The notes under the pieces are model-generated. The model did no database searches and was not told the DNA's origin. It was given only the letters and a program-made list of their open reading frames with translations. From NCBI GenBank assembly GCA_002946415.1, contig NJPS01000046.1, positions 124,001 through 188,000 of the forward strand: 64,000 nucleotides of DNA, written 5' to 3'. This stretch comes from Rutstroemia sp. NJR-2017a BVV2. Taxonomy: Eukaryota; Ascomycota; Leotiomycetes; Helotiales; Rutstroemiaceae. The position numbers and the translations under genes were made by a program. This document shows, piece after piece, positions 32,972 through 43,947 of this stretch (positions are counted from its first letter, which is position 1; each line of letters begins with the position of its first letter).

Positions 32972-34051
32972 ATGGCCACATTATACGCCATTGGATCAAA
33001 TGGATCAGGCCAACTGGGGATCGGTCATAAAGAAGACGTGTCGGTACCGAAACAAGTCTTGTTTGATGGAGATGGTCCAACGGGCATCAAGCAAATTAGG
33101 GCGGGGGGAAATCATACACTCATATTATCGACGATGGGTACACTTTACTGTTCGGGTGAATCACTGCATGGGGCTTGTGGACCGGGCTCAGAAGAATATT
33201 ATACGACGTTCAAGGCTGCAAAAATCGCTCAGGAACCTTCAGCGGAACAGCCACATACCATTCTTTGTGCTGCCACATGGCAAGCTTCTATAATTGTCCA
33301 GAAAGATGAGAATGGTCAGGCGACAAAGATATTCTCGTTTGGAACGGGCAACAAGGGCGAGCTAGGCCTCGGGGAGTTTATCTTTCGAACCTCAAAGCCT
33401 CAATTGATACCAAACTTTCCTCCCTCTGGCCTAGAGATTGTGGATCTTGCTGCGTCTGTATCTCATGTGGTCGCAGTATTAAGTAACGGAGACGTATATG
33501 GCTGGGGGAGTGGCCGGAAAGGACAGCTAGGCGAGCCTGAAGGGATATTTCATTCTCCGCGCAAGATTGAAAACCTTGGCTTCAAAGTTAATCGAGCTGT
33601 TTGTGGACAAGAGTTTGCCTATCTCTTGGGTGAATCCGGGACTAGCCAACATAAGATCCTGGGTTCTGACAAACGAAATATTAAATCATCGATGCCAGAC
33701 ACACTGCCGGCATGGAAAGACGTTGGAGCTGGATGGGGAAGCATAGGATTGTTAAAAAGTGAGGGACAGCTTATCTCCTGGGGTAGGGATGACCATGGCC
33801 AACTGGCTCCGACAAATCTATCCCCGCTATCTCAAATTGCCATCGGGAGTGAGCATAGTGTGGCACTCACGTCTGAGGGTGACGTCTGTGCATGGGGGTG
33901 GGGTGAGCACGGCAACTGTGGCCCAGGTACAACAAATGGAGATGTGAAGGGCCGATGGAATGTGATAGCTTCTTCTAAATATTTGCCACCAGACACTAAA
34001 ATATCTTATATTGGTGCTGGGTGTGCTACCAGCTGGATCTTCCTGAGCTGA
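32972..34051 (+). CDS. ATS1: RCC1-repeat protein Ats1/Kti13-like
   Basis: A single exon of 359 residues. I start it at MATLYAIGSNGSGQLGIGH (32972), because that begins the first RCC1 blade, rather than at the far upstream ATG. RCC1-type blades follow: AGGNHTLILSTMGTLYCSGESLHGACG, FSFGTGNKGELGLGEF, VSHVVAVLSNGDVYGWGSGRKGQLGEP, LLKSEGQLISWGRDDHGQLAP and EHSVALTSEGDVCAWGWGEHGNCGPG, ending GAGCATSWIF. The size and the C-terminal pattern match Ats1/Kti13, which in yeast binds Kti11/Dph3 and acts in Elongator-dependent tRNA wobble-uridine modification and diphthamide synthesis. Other RCC1-fold proteins of similar size exist, so the specific assignment is less certain than the fold. Confidence 0.85.
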   Translation: MATLYAIGSNGSGQLGIGHKEDVSVPKQVLFDGDGPTGIKQIRAGGNHTLILSTMGTLYCSGESLHGACGPGSEEYYTTFKAAKIAQEPSAEQPHTILCAATWQASIIVQKDENGQATKIFSFGTGNKGELGLGEFIFRTSKPQLIPNFPPSGLEIVDLAASVSHVVAVLSNGDVYGWGSGRKGQLGEPEGIFHSPRKIENLGFKVNRAVCGQEFAYLLGESGTSQHKILGSDKRNIKSSMPDTLPAWKDVGAGWGSIGLLKSEGQLISWGRDDHGQLAPTNLSPLSQIAIGSEHSVALTSEGDVCAWGWGEHGNCGPGTTNGDVKGRWNVIASSKYLPPDTKISYIGAGCATSWIFLS

Positions 34052-34239
34052 CGATCGGCCAAGACCGTTTCCTGACGCCAGAGCTGTCCTAGGATGTATG
34101 CTCACCCCAGTGGCAAGCAAGTGTGGAAGAGCCCGAAAGACCCTCGAAGCTGGGGCTTCAGCTCCATGTGTTTCAGCACAATTACTTCCAGCATATTGCA
34201 GTCTCTTGTGCCTGGGCTATTGGGCCGCTATATCAGAGA

Positions 34240-35905
34240 TTATTCATCGAAAAGGCCACGAACCTATTTTATCAGTCAATGATTTGGGCAAAATCCAGGA
34301 AAGCTTACTTGTGACAATCGTTGCGTCGGTGCCAATCGCTGGGTTGGGACAGTTACATAGTTCTGCACCTGAACCTCCGAGCCCTCGGGCTGACTTTTAT
34401 TCTGGGTATCTTGCAAACGGCGACTTGGGTTACTACCCAAGGATTCCTGATGTAAAGTTGGATTAGCAGAATACTGAAGAGAATATCAGCGAAAAACTTA
34501 CGTCCACATTGGCATCCCATAATAGCATCTCGTTCTCCTCGTCATGATCCACAGGGTCCCATCTCCGATCATCATCAGCCTCTGGGAAAAACAGAGCCTG
34601 TGATTGTAAACTAGGCTCAGGAGGTGGTGGAGATGGCCTAGCAATCTTGCGTCTTGTGTTCTCTCGGGTTAAACTTGGACCAGGGGCTGGTGGTGGAGGC
34701 ATTTCCGAGTCGGCTCGGGGCCGCTTCAAGCTTGATGTCGCCTCTAAGGTTGGTCTTGCCGCGGGCTGTTTGGAAGAAGCTCGTGCAGCGTTTACAGCTG
34801 GGGTCGCTGATGCTGCTCTAGATTCGCCTGTTGTCATAAGGATGAATTCACACAAAATCCCATCATCGTTGTATGTAAGCTGCATTGGTTTTGTAGGTTG
34901 CGAGTACATCGCTCTAACATTGGTATTGGTAATACCTGCATGAGCGATGATGGACTTGAAATCTTTTACACTAATGACTATATGTAGTTGTTCGTCCACA
35001 GCAAACTCGACAAACTCGAGAGTATCTACGGCGATGGTCGTTCGCAAAGGCTGCTTCAATACTTCTATGGATGTGTCAGTGTTTTATTCAAGCCAAATTG
35101 GGCGATTTCAACCTACCCGTCCCTGACATGATCTTTTCTGTGAAACTGGTAAGGCTCACACGGCCGTCAGCAGAATATATATCAAGCTGTTCGGTACCAG
35201 GCCCGAAATGTTCTGCGAATTCCCGCAGGGTTCTGGACGAGATTGACCAAGTATTGTTGGCGCTCTCTCTAGAAAATAGGGCATGCAAAGGAGGAACGGC
35301 TTCGAAGGTCAGCCGATAGGTCTTCAGTACACCTGGATTGACACCATTATTAGTTGAGGTACGGATAGTACCGTATTGGTCGAACCCTACCATGCCTGCA
35401 AATGATCTTTACAATGAAGCGGCTCTTGGTCTTGCCATCTCCATCCTCTATTGAAACATCGCATCTTTCAATGGCTGTGTCTCTTTCTCTAGAAGCGTCG
35501 CCGCTTGGACGACCTTTGAAAACCGAAAGTAGGGCCTATTGACAGCATGTGAGAAGGGCAACATGTCAATAAGACACACTGACGGACCTTATTGTAGATC
35601 TTACACGTGAACTTTTCCACTGTTTGACGACTACTGCGCACTGGCGTATATTGGTACTTCGAAAAGAATTTATTTCCAACCAAAGTGAAGGATGCATAGG
35701 CCGATTTTGTCGAGTTGAGTGTAGTTAAAATGAGCTGCAGTCGGCATCAGCTCTATAAACTCGCGCAAATGGATTTTGATTATGAATATACTTTACTATG
35801 TGAAGCCTCGATGGATACCGTCTCGTTGAACTTTCCAAGGCACACGAGAGCATCGTGAAATTTGCTCAAAGCTTCAGGGGTGAGAGAGAAAGTGAGAATT
35901 GCCAT
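34240..35905 (-). CDS. RAD9: DNA damage checkpoint clamp protein Rad9 (9-1-1 complex)
   Basis: Seven exons on the - strand join in frame to about 448 residues: 35905-35792, 35734-35588, 35535-35391, 35332-35117, 35064-34502, 34446-34309 and 34263-34240. The N-terminus MAILTFSLTPEALSKFHDALVCLGKFNETVSIEA begins the first PCNA-like domain. SKYQYTP, KIICRHGVLKTYRLTFEAVPPLHALF and VEFAVDEQLHIVISVKDFKSIIAHA continue the two domains. FILMTTGE closes the fold, and a disordered Pro/Ser/Arg-rich tail follows. The final exon is 24 nt and encodes VRGLFDE, a conserved Rad9 C-terminal peptide. Rad9-Rad1-Hus1 forms the checkpoint clamp loaded at damaged DNA to activate ATR-type kinases. The start faces the F-box gene (368 bp apart). 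Confidence 0.92.
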
Positions 35906-36273
35906 CTTGCCCGTCAACGTAGCTCTGCTAGCCGAACAATATTCAAACTCCCTCAACGATTATACCATGATGTCCTATCCACCACAAAGTATTCCCTTGA
36001 TATGCTGCTGATTGAGAGAGTTGCATCTGGGCGTGTAATCAAGTAATAAAGTCCATCACGTGCTTTCGTCGCGAACAGAATCGCGTGTAGCTGCCTATGA
36101 CGCGCTTCCTTAGCCTGCCCCGCGTCCCTCGAACAAAGCAACATTTTATGAATCCTTAGCCAATATTAATTTTCTTTTATTCGGAGAAGATGAAAGTTCT
36201 ATAAAGCAGATTAGGTGAAAGCAGTAGCGTTTGCAATCCACGAGGACCAAATCGGCGAACCAGCACGAATTCC

Positions 36274-38103
36274 ATGATGGCTGCGATCGTCGAGACCAAT
36301 GTCCCGACCCCGGCTACTCTTTCCAGTCCGGGGCGCGTAATTATTTCCGACACACACAAAATCATGCCCCTACCTGCCGACATTCTGCTTCAAGTGTGCG
36401 AGGAATTAGGAAACCAACTTGACTTTGGAACGCTTTTCAATTGTGCCGTGTCCGGCAGGCAATTGGCTGGTTCGGCTTTGTTGTGGTTGTATAGGTGGGT
36501 TTCGTGCGATGGAACATTGAATCGCATACTAACCATCTGCAGAATACACAATGAGTATCTACGGATTGTAAGTAGTGAAGGAGATGCGCCTGAATGGGCG
36601 GAAACACAAAAGCGCAATTCTCGGTCGAGTCCGGTGTCAAGATGGGCATTGTTGTGGAAATCTGTCATACGGTCGAGCTTAGGAGCCACTTCACATCCAT
36701 ATTGCCTATATATACGGTCACTCGATTTAAGCAATCTGGCGCTGCTACTCGACGACTCTGCCTTTCGAACGTCCACGGTGGATGACTTCTTCGCGGATGA
36801 AATGGCAGAGTTTTTGAGCATAGACGGAACACCTCACAGACGATCGAAGCGGAATGGTCGTGCCCCAGTGCGGCTCAATGTTGAGATCGTTCTCAACCTG
36901 ATAGGGGAGTCGATTACTAGATATGTGAGCGAACGCGCAGACGCAAACCATACAACGGTTGCATTAGAACAACTTTCTGGTGATATTACGTCCGTTGCGT
37001 TGCCGATTTGGGTTGGGCGCCTGTCGAGACTACGTTCAATGACGATATGGGACGGAAAGGCGCTCAATGAGAATGTCGCAAATGCTATCCTACACCAGTG
37101 TCCTAATTTCGAAGAGGTTCGGATCTGGATGTGCGGGGACGACACAGACCGAATACCTGCCTCCTTCTTAGAAGGACTCAAACCGAACAGTCTTGTTTCG
37201 GTGGAGGTTCTTTCACACTGTAAAGTTGGCCCGGCATTTCTTGTGGCATTGAACCACCATTCCAAATCACTGAAAAACCTGAAGCTTCTGAGTTTGCAAA
37301 CCGAAGCCATACGGAATCTGAATCTTCTCCAAGAATGTACTAGCCTCGAAGTACTGGACATTGAGGATGCAGAGCGGGTTGTCGATTTGGAAGCCACTGA
37401 GAACGATGTTTTCCTAGAGGTTATAGAATGGCTAGGTCGTTGCGACAAGCTCCGGGAGTTGGCCATGAAGAAAGTCGTCAGTGCACCGGCGATCCTTACC
37501 CAAGTCTGTCTTCATAACAACATCCGCCTTACAAGATTAGAGGTGCATAGTAACACTCTTGTCACAAGTCCCGAATTCTACCGAGCTCTGTCCCATCAAA
37601 CGGATTTAGAAGACCTTGCTCTTCGTGGCAGTTCAGACGATGTCTTTAGAACACGAGATGAGATTGACAATGTTGTTTCCTGTATCTCACATCTTACAAA
37701 GCTCAAGGAGCTCACTCTCGCAGAGTCTTTCGAGTATTTCAGCAGCTCGGAGATCAAGCACCTGGCCCATAAACTACCTCTTCTTGAAAAATTTGACTTC
37801 TCAGGATATGGTGTAGGGGATGAGATTCTGCCTTACCTAGCAAGTCTCCACCATTTACGAGACTTAAATATCGCAGCAGTGACCAGTTTCACTCGGGATG
37901 GCCTACTAAAATATATTTCCACCCTGCAAGATACGAATCAAGGTCTCCAGTTGTCAGTCTTATGTCAGAATGCAGACTTTGATTTGGGAGGATTGCAAGA
38001 ACAGTTCATTCGAGAGGCAATTTCGGCGAAAGTAGGCGGAAGGTTCGACTACCAACTGCTGAGGGAGGCAGCCGAGTCGGAGTTTGACTCGGCTTCGGAT
38101 TAG
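36274..38103 (+). CDS. F-box and leucine-rich-repeat-type protein
   Basis: A single-exon frame of 609 residues. MPLPADILLQVCEELGNQLDFGTLFNCAVSGRQLAGSALLWLYR (about residues 30-74) is an F-box-like motif that would bind Skp1. The central and C-terminal parts hold irregular leucine-rich repeats (LSRLRSMTIWDG, CPNFEEVRIWMCG, KSLKNLKLLSLQTEAI, CTSLEVLDIEDAERV, CDKLRELAMKKVV, LTKLKELTLAESFEYF, LHHLRDLNIAAVTSF). Such proteins are usually substrate receptors of SCF ubiquitin ligases. The target is unknown. The tail is acidic (AESEFDSASD). Alternative starts are the second ATG (36277) or the ATG at the F-box (36364). Confidence 0.88.
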   Translation: MMAAIVETNVPTPATLSSPGRVIISDTHKIMPLPADILLQVCEELGNQLDFGTLFNCAVSGRQLAGSALLWLYRWVSCDGTLNRILTICRIHNEYLRIVSSEGDAPEWAETQKRNSRSSPVSRWALLWKSVIRSSLGATSHPYCLYIRSLDLSNLALLLDDSAFRTSTVDDFFADEMAEFLSIDGTPHRRSKRNGRAPVRLNVEIVLNLIGESITRYVSERADANHTTVALEQLSGDITSVALPIWVGRLSRLRSMTIWDGKALNENVANAILHQCPNFEEVRIWMCGDDTDRIPASFLEGLKPNSLVSVEVLSHCKVGPAFLVALNHHSKSLKNLKLLSLQTEAIRNLNLLQECTSLEVLDIEDAERVVDLEATENDVFLEVIEWLGRCDKLRELAMKKVVSAPAILTQVCLHNNIRLTRLEVHSNTLVTSPEFYRALSHQTDLEDLALRGSSDDVFRTRDEIDNVVSCISHLTKLKELTLAESFEYFSSSEIKHLAHKLPLLEKFDFSGYGVGDEILPYLASLHHLRDLNIAAVTSFTRDGLLKYISTLQDTNQGLQLSVLCQNADFDLGGLQEQFIREAISAKVGGRFDYQLLREAAESEFDSASD

Positions 38104-38374
38104 ATTCTTTTCTTTTTATGCTGCGTAGGATTGGCCGGTTTGGAGGGCTGGCAAGCTCTTGGAGTTATATTGGCTAATAATGAACACAATAAGGACAGTT
38201 GTCATAGGGAGTACTATACTGGGCCAGGATATCAATGCTATGCGGGTTACAACTTTGGCTAACCCATTCTGTTGTAATCCACTCAATACCACCAAACGTT
38301 TCCACAACTCCTTCTGTGCCAACCAGTTGAGTTCGTGCGACCAGTGTTAAATGCCAATCCTCGTACCCAAGAAC

Positions 38375-39235
38375 TCATGTTTCATCCCTTCCATATATTA
38401 CGTTTACAAACTCTTCGATCTCTTCTCTTAGCCTGTCTGTTGCCTCCAACATAAGTAAATGTCCGACCCCATCCAAAACCCTCATCCTCTTCTTTCTCCC
38501 CTCCACTCCCCTCAGATTCCCAAGAACCTCTTCCCTCACTCTCTCCAATGTCTCCACCCTGTCCCCTCCTCCCGCTACAATGAGAGTCGAGACGTGGATC
38601 TTGCGTGCTTCCTCCACATAATCCTCTTTCATACCATAGCTCGGCCAAGCAGTTTTCGCGTGCTCATTCCCGCCTACCATTTCGGATGCCAGTGCATCGA
38701 TAGTGGGATGCGGAAGCGGGGTTGATGATAAAATATTTGTGACAGTGTAGGTTGCCGATTCGAGCGTGAAGTAGGCTGTTATTTGCTGTTTGGACATTTC
38801 TTCAGGGAGGATGAGAGGCGACGGCGGTGCCGGAGCGAGGAGGATTAAAGCTTGGAGCTGGGGATAGGGTGAGGGGAGGTCCTGGATGCACGCGGCGAGG
38901 TGCATAGCTACTTTGGCGCCCATGGAGTGTCCGGCTAGGATGAATGGCTGAGAAGGAGGGAGGAGTTGCGGGAGCAGGGCTTGTACATCGGCGGAGTAGT
39001 TATGAACGTGGTAGGCGTCTTTGGAGGCAGGTCCCGTAGATGAACCCCATCCGCGAAAGTCGATGGCAATTGTATGGTAATTAGGGGCGAGAAGTGCCAT
39101 GAGTGGAATGTACGTACGAGAAGAGCCGCCCCAGAAATGGAGAAATATCAAGGTGGGACCGGTCTTCGGAGAGCCAGAAGAAAGGACATTGAGGTGAGTG
39201 TCAGGACTTAGCTCGTAGACTTCAGAGTTCGCCAT
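38375..39235 (-). CDS. Alpha/beta hydrolase
   Basis: A single-exon frame of 286 residues. Features in order are LIFLHFWGGSSRTY (oxyanion region), IDFRGWGSS, the nucleophile elbow GHSMGAKVAMHLA with Ser in GHSMG, a cap of about 70 residues, the acid in LIVAGGGDRVETLE, and the catalytic His in VLDGVGHLLMLEATDRL. All three catalytic residues are present. There is no signal peptide or membrane span, so it is probably cytosolic. The substrate cannot be inferred; homologues are annotated as hydrolases or esterases of the AB_hydrolase_1/6 type. Confidence 0.9.
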   Translation of the reverse strand: MANSEVYELSPDTHLNVLSSGSPKTGPTLIFLHFWGGSSRTYIPLMALLAPNYHTIAIDFRGWGSSTGPASKDAYHVHNYSADVQALLPQLLPPSQPFILAGHSMGAKVAMHLAACIQDLPSPYPQLQALILLAPAPPSPLILPEEMSKQQITAYFTLESATYTVTNILSSTPLPHPTIDALASEMVGGNEHAKTAWPSYGMKEDYVEEARKIHVSTLIVAGGGDRVETLERVREEVLGNLRGVEGRKKRMRVLDGVGHLLMLEATDRLREEIEEFVNVIYGRDET

Positions 39236-39642
39236 TCTGTTGAACTTGTCGGTTGATGAACTTGTTGGTTGACTATTGCTACTTTGATAGGAAATTGACT
39301 GTGTTTATCTTTCAAGCTGCTCGTATGGACCTCCTGTTATAACACTCCCACATTTGTAGCAACTTGGCTCCACTTGCCCACAAGGCCCTGAATGTCGGAA
39401 ATATTTGGAATCGTCCGAAATTTCACGCGAATTTGGGACTGTAGATCCCTTGCGGATGTATTTCGCCGTCGTGCAGAGTTCTACATTGTAGTCGCCGGAT
39501 TTAGATAACTTGCAGCGGATATAGAAGCAAGCCTTCGGGCTTACAGCCTCGCCATTGGCATGAAGATGCCGCTCCGCGCATATGTATTTGCTTATATTGC
39601 CTGATTTGTCATCAAGTTCTTTGTCGCTGTCAATAATGCAAC

Positions 39643-40331
39643 TCAAGTGCCGTTCACTTTTTCGGATCCTGTGGCTTTGAGGTTTCCCGTCTCGGGAACC
39701 TTACCCTGGTCATCTGGGCTTCCTTCGTCCTCATCCTCTTCCAGTCCATCTTCGTCTTCCTCAAACCCTTCTTGTTCCTCTCCAGTCGCATCATTCCCTT
39801 CTTGCAATTTCGCAGCTTTCTCATCAGCCAAGGCTCGATATTTTCGTTTGCTCTTCTTCACGGCACTGCTCTTCCTCTTCTTCTTTGTCTCCCCTACCAC
39901 TGCAACCCTGCTCTCCTTGCCCTTTTCCAGCAGTTCCAGTCTTTCTGCTAGCATCTGCCGGGCGAGTTTTCGGTTCTGCGTGCGCGAACGAGTAGCCTGG
40001 ACTTTGAGAACCATGCCTGTTGGGATGTGCTTCAATTGCACCGCGGAAGATGTTTTGTTCTGAGAACTGCATGAGCTTGGAACTAGATATGTGAAATACA
40101 AGCAGAGCTACTTACGATCTTCTGTCCTCCAGGGCCGCTTCCTTTTAAGAAGACTTCTGTAAAATCTTCTTCATTAATAGGTGGAGGCCGATCCGGCATC
40201 TTCTTCTTCCATAATGATGGAGTCGTGCTAAGGCAGCGTTGGGTCACTGCTGCACAATTTTCAAGGCGTGCGCCTCTCAGCAAAGGTAATAGCTTTTGCA
40301 ACATTGTACATCTTGCTCCATCAATTGCCAT
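39643..40331 (-). CDS. Mitochondrial RF-1-domain (GGQ) peptidyl-tRNA hydrolase-like protein, Rso55-like
   Basis: Two exons on the - strand (40331-40116, 40059-39643) give about 210 residues. The start MLQKLLPLLRGARLENCAAVTQRCLSTTPSLWKKK (ATG at 40304) is a mitochondrial presequence, with the longer MAIDGARCT start at 40331 also possible. [58 protein letters not shown] is an RF-1 domain with the GGQ loop, interrupted by the intron just after GGQKI. No codon-recognition domain is present, which is the pattern of C12orf65/MTRFR and yeast Rso55. These release peptidyl-tRNA from stalled mitoribosomes. The C-terminus is a basic stretch (KKKRKSSAVKKSKRKYRAL) followed by an acidic tail. The start faces the ssSPT-like gene. 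Confidence 0.88.
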
Positions 40332-40690
40332 GGAACGAGGCTTGCAATCGCAAGATAAAATAATAAATTCACGGCGTTTTGTGCTTTGTTGCCAAGGATG
40401 CATTGAGATCCATTAAACCCTGATAGCATTAGGCTTATCGGCCCCGGGAATTTAATTCCCTCCAAGCCCGTCGTCACCTCTGTCCGCTTCGAACAAAAAA
40501 GTTCTATTCCCTCATTATCTTCCAACTCCAGTCAAATCACTGCAGATATTCCTATTTCCCAAACTCGACTGGAAGTAACTGTTCTCGTCTCAAGTACCTC
40601 GAATCACCTCAGTCAAAGTCAATTGAGCCCGCCCAGAAAGCAAACGCCGACAAAACAACGGACCGCCAGATTACACGATTAGGGGTAACA
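40332..40690. promoter_or_regulatory. Shared upstream region of the RF-1 protein and ssSPT-like genes
   Basis: A 359-bp interval between divergent starts. No gene is seen inside it and no specific regulatory site was recognised. Confidence 0.4.
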
Positions 40691-41158
40691 ATGTCTATGT
40701 TTGCATCTACCTTTCGATGGCTGCAGAGGAAGAGATACCAGTATGAGGTATAATCACACCTTTCTACTATTTAATAGTGGATTCTAACGTCGGTTCAATT
40801 AGGTCACATTCTCGTTATATATGTTGACGCCCACGGAGAAATTCATCTTCAGTATGTCTTCTGAAACCCTCCATTGTTCACACGCTGGGTTTTTCTGCCT
40901 GGCATCGCAATCCTATGTGCGTGGGCTGTTGCTAACTCGTGGATTGCAGACTCCTTCCTCTTCCTTTTCTTCAGCATGATTGTCATCGCCATGACACTCT
41001 ATCTTCCACAACACATCACTCTCCTCACCAACCGCGCGTGGTTCTATTATAACGGCGACGAGTCTACCAGGAGTGTTCTCACATCTGCCAGTCCAGTGAT
41101 AGTGGAGACGGTCAAGGAAACAATCGTGAAAGCTGCTGCCAATGGAAAAGAGTTATGA
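40691..41158 (+). CDS. Small serine palmitoyltransferase subunit-like protein (ssSPT family)
   Basis: Three exons (40691-40747, 40803-40851, 40950-41158) join in frame to 104 residues: MSMFASTFRWLQRKRYQYEVTFSLYMLTPTEKFIFNSFLFLFFSMIVIAMTLYL and a polar tail. The short basic N-terminus, YQYE, a membrane segment with the xLYMLxPxEKxxFN motif and a second hydrophobic stretch match the small activating subunits of serine palmitoyltransferase (SPTSSA/B type). In animals these associate with the SPT1/SPT2 catalytic dimer at the ER and tune chain length and activity in sphingolipid synthesis. The tail (about 50 residues) is not conserved. Such small multi-exon genes are easily missed. Confidence is good for the exon structure, moderate for function. 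Confidence 0.82.
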
Positions 41159-41471
41159 TCGACCAGTGCGAGGATCGCTGCGTGATAGACTGAGATGCGT
41201 GTATGAATACCTGAGATGAGACGCGACAAACGAATGGATTTTGGTATGTTACGGTGGGATTGTAAATGTCGAGCAGGCGTTTGTGATTAAGAATGGGTTA
41301 GAGAGGATGACTATGAACGTGCTGTTATAATAATTAATATAGATTTCGTTATTGAGCTAGATTTGCATAACTACGAGGAATGGAAAAGATATCATGTACA
41401 AATGTATACGAAGCCTTTGTATGCTCAGCGGGGTAATTATCATTAGATGAATAACTCCTTCCTCAGAGATT
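41159..41471. other. Convergent 3' flanks of the ssSPT-like gene and MIS6
   Basis: AT-rich non-coding sequence of about 310 bp between two facing stop codons. Nothing else is seen. Confidence 0.5.
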
Positions 41472-43947
41472 TTATGTTCTCTCTCTAGCAGACATTAAAT
41501 GCTTCATAGTGTTGTACATTAATTCTCCAACCCCAGCAAACCCTCTGTCTTCCAGATACTGCAAAACCCCCAAACGATAATCTTGCCATGAGATTGCCAG
41601 TCCTCCATCATTACTTAGTCTTTTCAGTGAAGCCTGCGTCACGGGCCCGGCATGTTGCATAGTAATCGTACCCCCAGCCTGATCTTCCAGCTCCCTCACG
41701 TAAGAGATTGCAAAATGGCAGATGGCTGGAGAGTAAGAGAGACTGAATAATGAACTCAGCGAAAGTCCTGTATCCAGTCTAGGAATATACGTCTCCAATC
41801 CTGCAGCAGTCTTTTCCGGAAGGAGGCAGCCAAGAGCATTTACATCTGTTTTGTTGAATGCGCGTGATCGCCACAGGCAGTTGCAGAGATCCATGAGAAA
41901 CCCATTGAAATGATTCACATAGTCCTTCGGATATGGCTGGCAGCCACTACCTGGAGCCATGGCTACTTCGAAAGCTCTCTTGTAAATAGCAAGGATGTTA
42001 CAGAGCCGACTGATAACAGGGAGGCTTGGACTGAAATAAAGAGCGTAGACTAATTGAGATGGCGGGATGTTGATTCGGATCTTGGATATAATAGCCTGAT
42101 TCGAGATGAGGGATGCATTCGTTTCGTAGAAGCTTAGAATTTTTGAGCACGCAGGCACGCTAGGAGTGTCTTGCAGTATCCTAAGTGCAAGCTCATTACC
42201 ATGGCCCATAAGGGCATCAAGAGCCGCACTATCTCCTTTCGTTATAGACGCTTGCGCGAGTAGAATGACACACCACTGATTCAGAAGAGATGTGTAGAAG
42301 TCGAGCAGAACAGAGTATTGTTCTGGTGAATTATCCAGAAGTGCATCTTCTAGCGGTAGAAAGGTGTTTTCGTAAAGTTCTGCTACATTATCAGACTTAT
42401 CAGAGGAATTTAGCCATAGTGTAGAGCATACCTGTGAAGGAACCAATGGGTACGTGACTTAAGAGATCCAAGACTAGATCACGATTGGTCAAGCCGTTCC
42501 ACGTTGGCATCATTGCACGTAGATACGACAAGCATGCGGCCGGAAGTTGCTAGAAGATATTAGTACAATGAATCAAGCTTTGAAAATGTCCTTACCTTGG
42601 TAAACCTGGTGTATCCTAGGACTGCTTGAAGCATTTCAGGTATTTCTATCTCTGAGCTTCGGCCATCTTCTAGTTGATCCTCGAAGAAAGCCAGAAGCCA
42701 GTGGTCTATTCGTCGCTGAGTATCCTGAGAAGACTTGAGCTGAAGGAACTTCTGCAGTAATGGGTCATCGATGGCGGCCACTAGCTGGTTTGGTAGCTCG
42801 ATTTTCTCGAGCTTCGAGACGAAATCATCAACATCCTCAACTTCTTCTAATGTGGTTGATGTCTAGCGGGCGGTTAGCAAGTGTTGGATAATTAAATGTC
42901 TGTGAGGTACATACCTCGTGGGCATACGATGTATGAACTAGAGGTAGAACACTGTGCTTTCTCTCCTTGGTTGATTTTCGAGCTACACGGAAATTGCGCC
43001 GCTCGGACAGGAGCTCATCCTGGGTTCTTTGGAGATGGTTCTCTTGAATCTCTCCGAGTCTTTCCTTCCATTGGCGGTTCGGATGCTGATATAGTTTTAG
43101 TTCTTGGTCCTCTTCCTTTAAATTAGGATTAGGATGTATGAACTCCTCACTGTAAACACTGATGCCCTTCCCATAGTTACATCGCCTACGATGACTTCCG
43201 GATAATAGTCTTTGTAGACTCTCATAAGCCCAACCAGGGCGGGATCATGACCGGCTTGTCTCGCCCACTGCATTCTATCTACTGTTAGCGAGGGTCACAT
43301 TTTTTTGCTAGAACGTACAATGCTTGTATTCTAAATGGACGGACATGTTTCCGTCGCGTGATCAATGACAACACGTGACATAATGGGGATCTTGGGAGGT
43401 TAGCTACCACCATGACAAGTTCCTTAGAGAGACCCTACCTAAGAGCTATGGTGTCGAGTAGGTTGAAGATCACTGCGTATAGTTGCGAAAGGATCTTCTG
43501 ATTCGCTAGGACATCATACACCATGATCAACCATTTTAGCAGTGCTGCTTGGGACGCATAGGAAGGTTTGACTTTTCCATGACCAAGACATCCAATCACC
43601 TTGATGACAATGGAATCCGTGACTTTGCCGACAGGATAAAGATTCTTGATCAAGTTTCCAATGCTGCCCTGGTCGAGTTCATTTGGCAAAGTGATGATAT
43701 CGACAAGCTTGTCTAGAGACGCGTCGGATAATCCTTCGTCATATGCTCTTGAGCACACTTTGTCGACGTGACTCGAAATCTTGATAGTTCTTCGCTTTGC
43801 TGGGATACGTGAAGCTATAATGATAAGTAAGTATATGGGACTATGATATCAAAAATGTGGTAGCGACGCGTTAGGCAATCCCTCACCATTCTCAAGATCT
43901 TTCAATATGTCATCGATATCTTCATCATCTCTAAATGGACTTTCCAT
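41472..43947 (-). CDS. MIS6: Inner kinetochore protein Mis6/CENP-I (Ctf3)
   Basis: Seven exons on the - strand join in frame to about 685 residues, close to S. pombe Mis6: 43947-43887, 43814-43439, 43274-43151, 43115-42915, 42862-42596, 42549-42432 and 42382-41472. It starts MESPFRDDEDIDDIL. The helical repeat body includes KLVDIITLPNELDQGSIGNLIKNLYP, VIKVIGCLGHGKVKPSYASQAALLKWLIMVYD, RMQWARQAGHDPALVGLMRVYKDYYPEVIVGD and AACLSYLRAMMPTWNGLTNRDLVLDLLSHVPIGSF. The last exon encodes about 300 residues of alpha-helical sequence (SPSLPVISRLCNILAIYKRAFE). In fungi Mis6/Ctf3 is part of the CCAN at centromeres and supports CENP-A loading. Family identity rests on the combined motifs and length. Confidence 0.88.
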
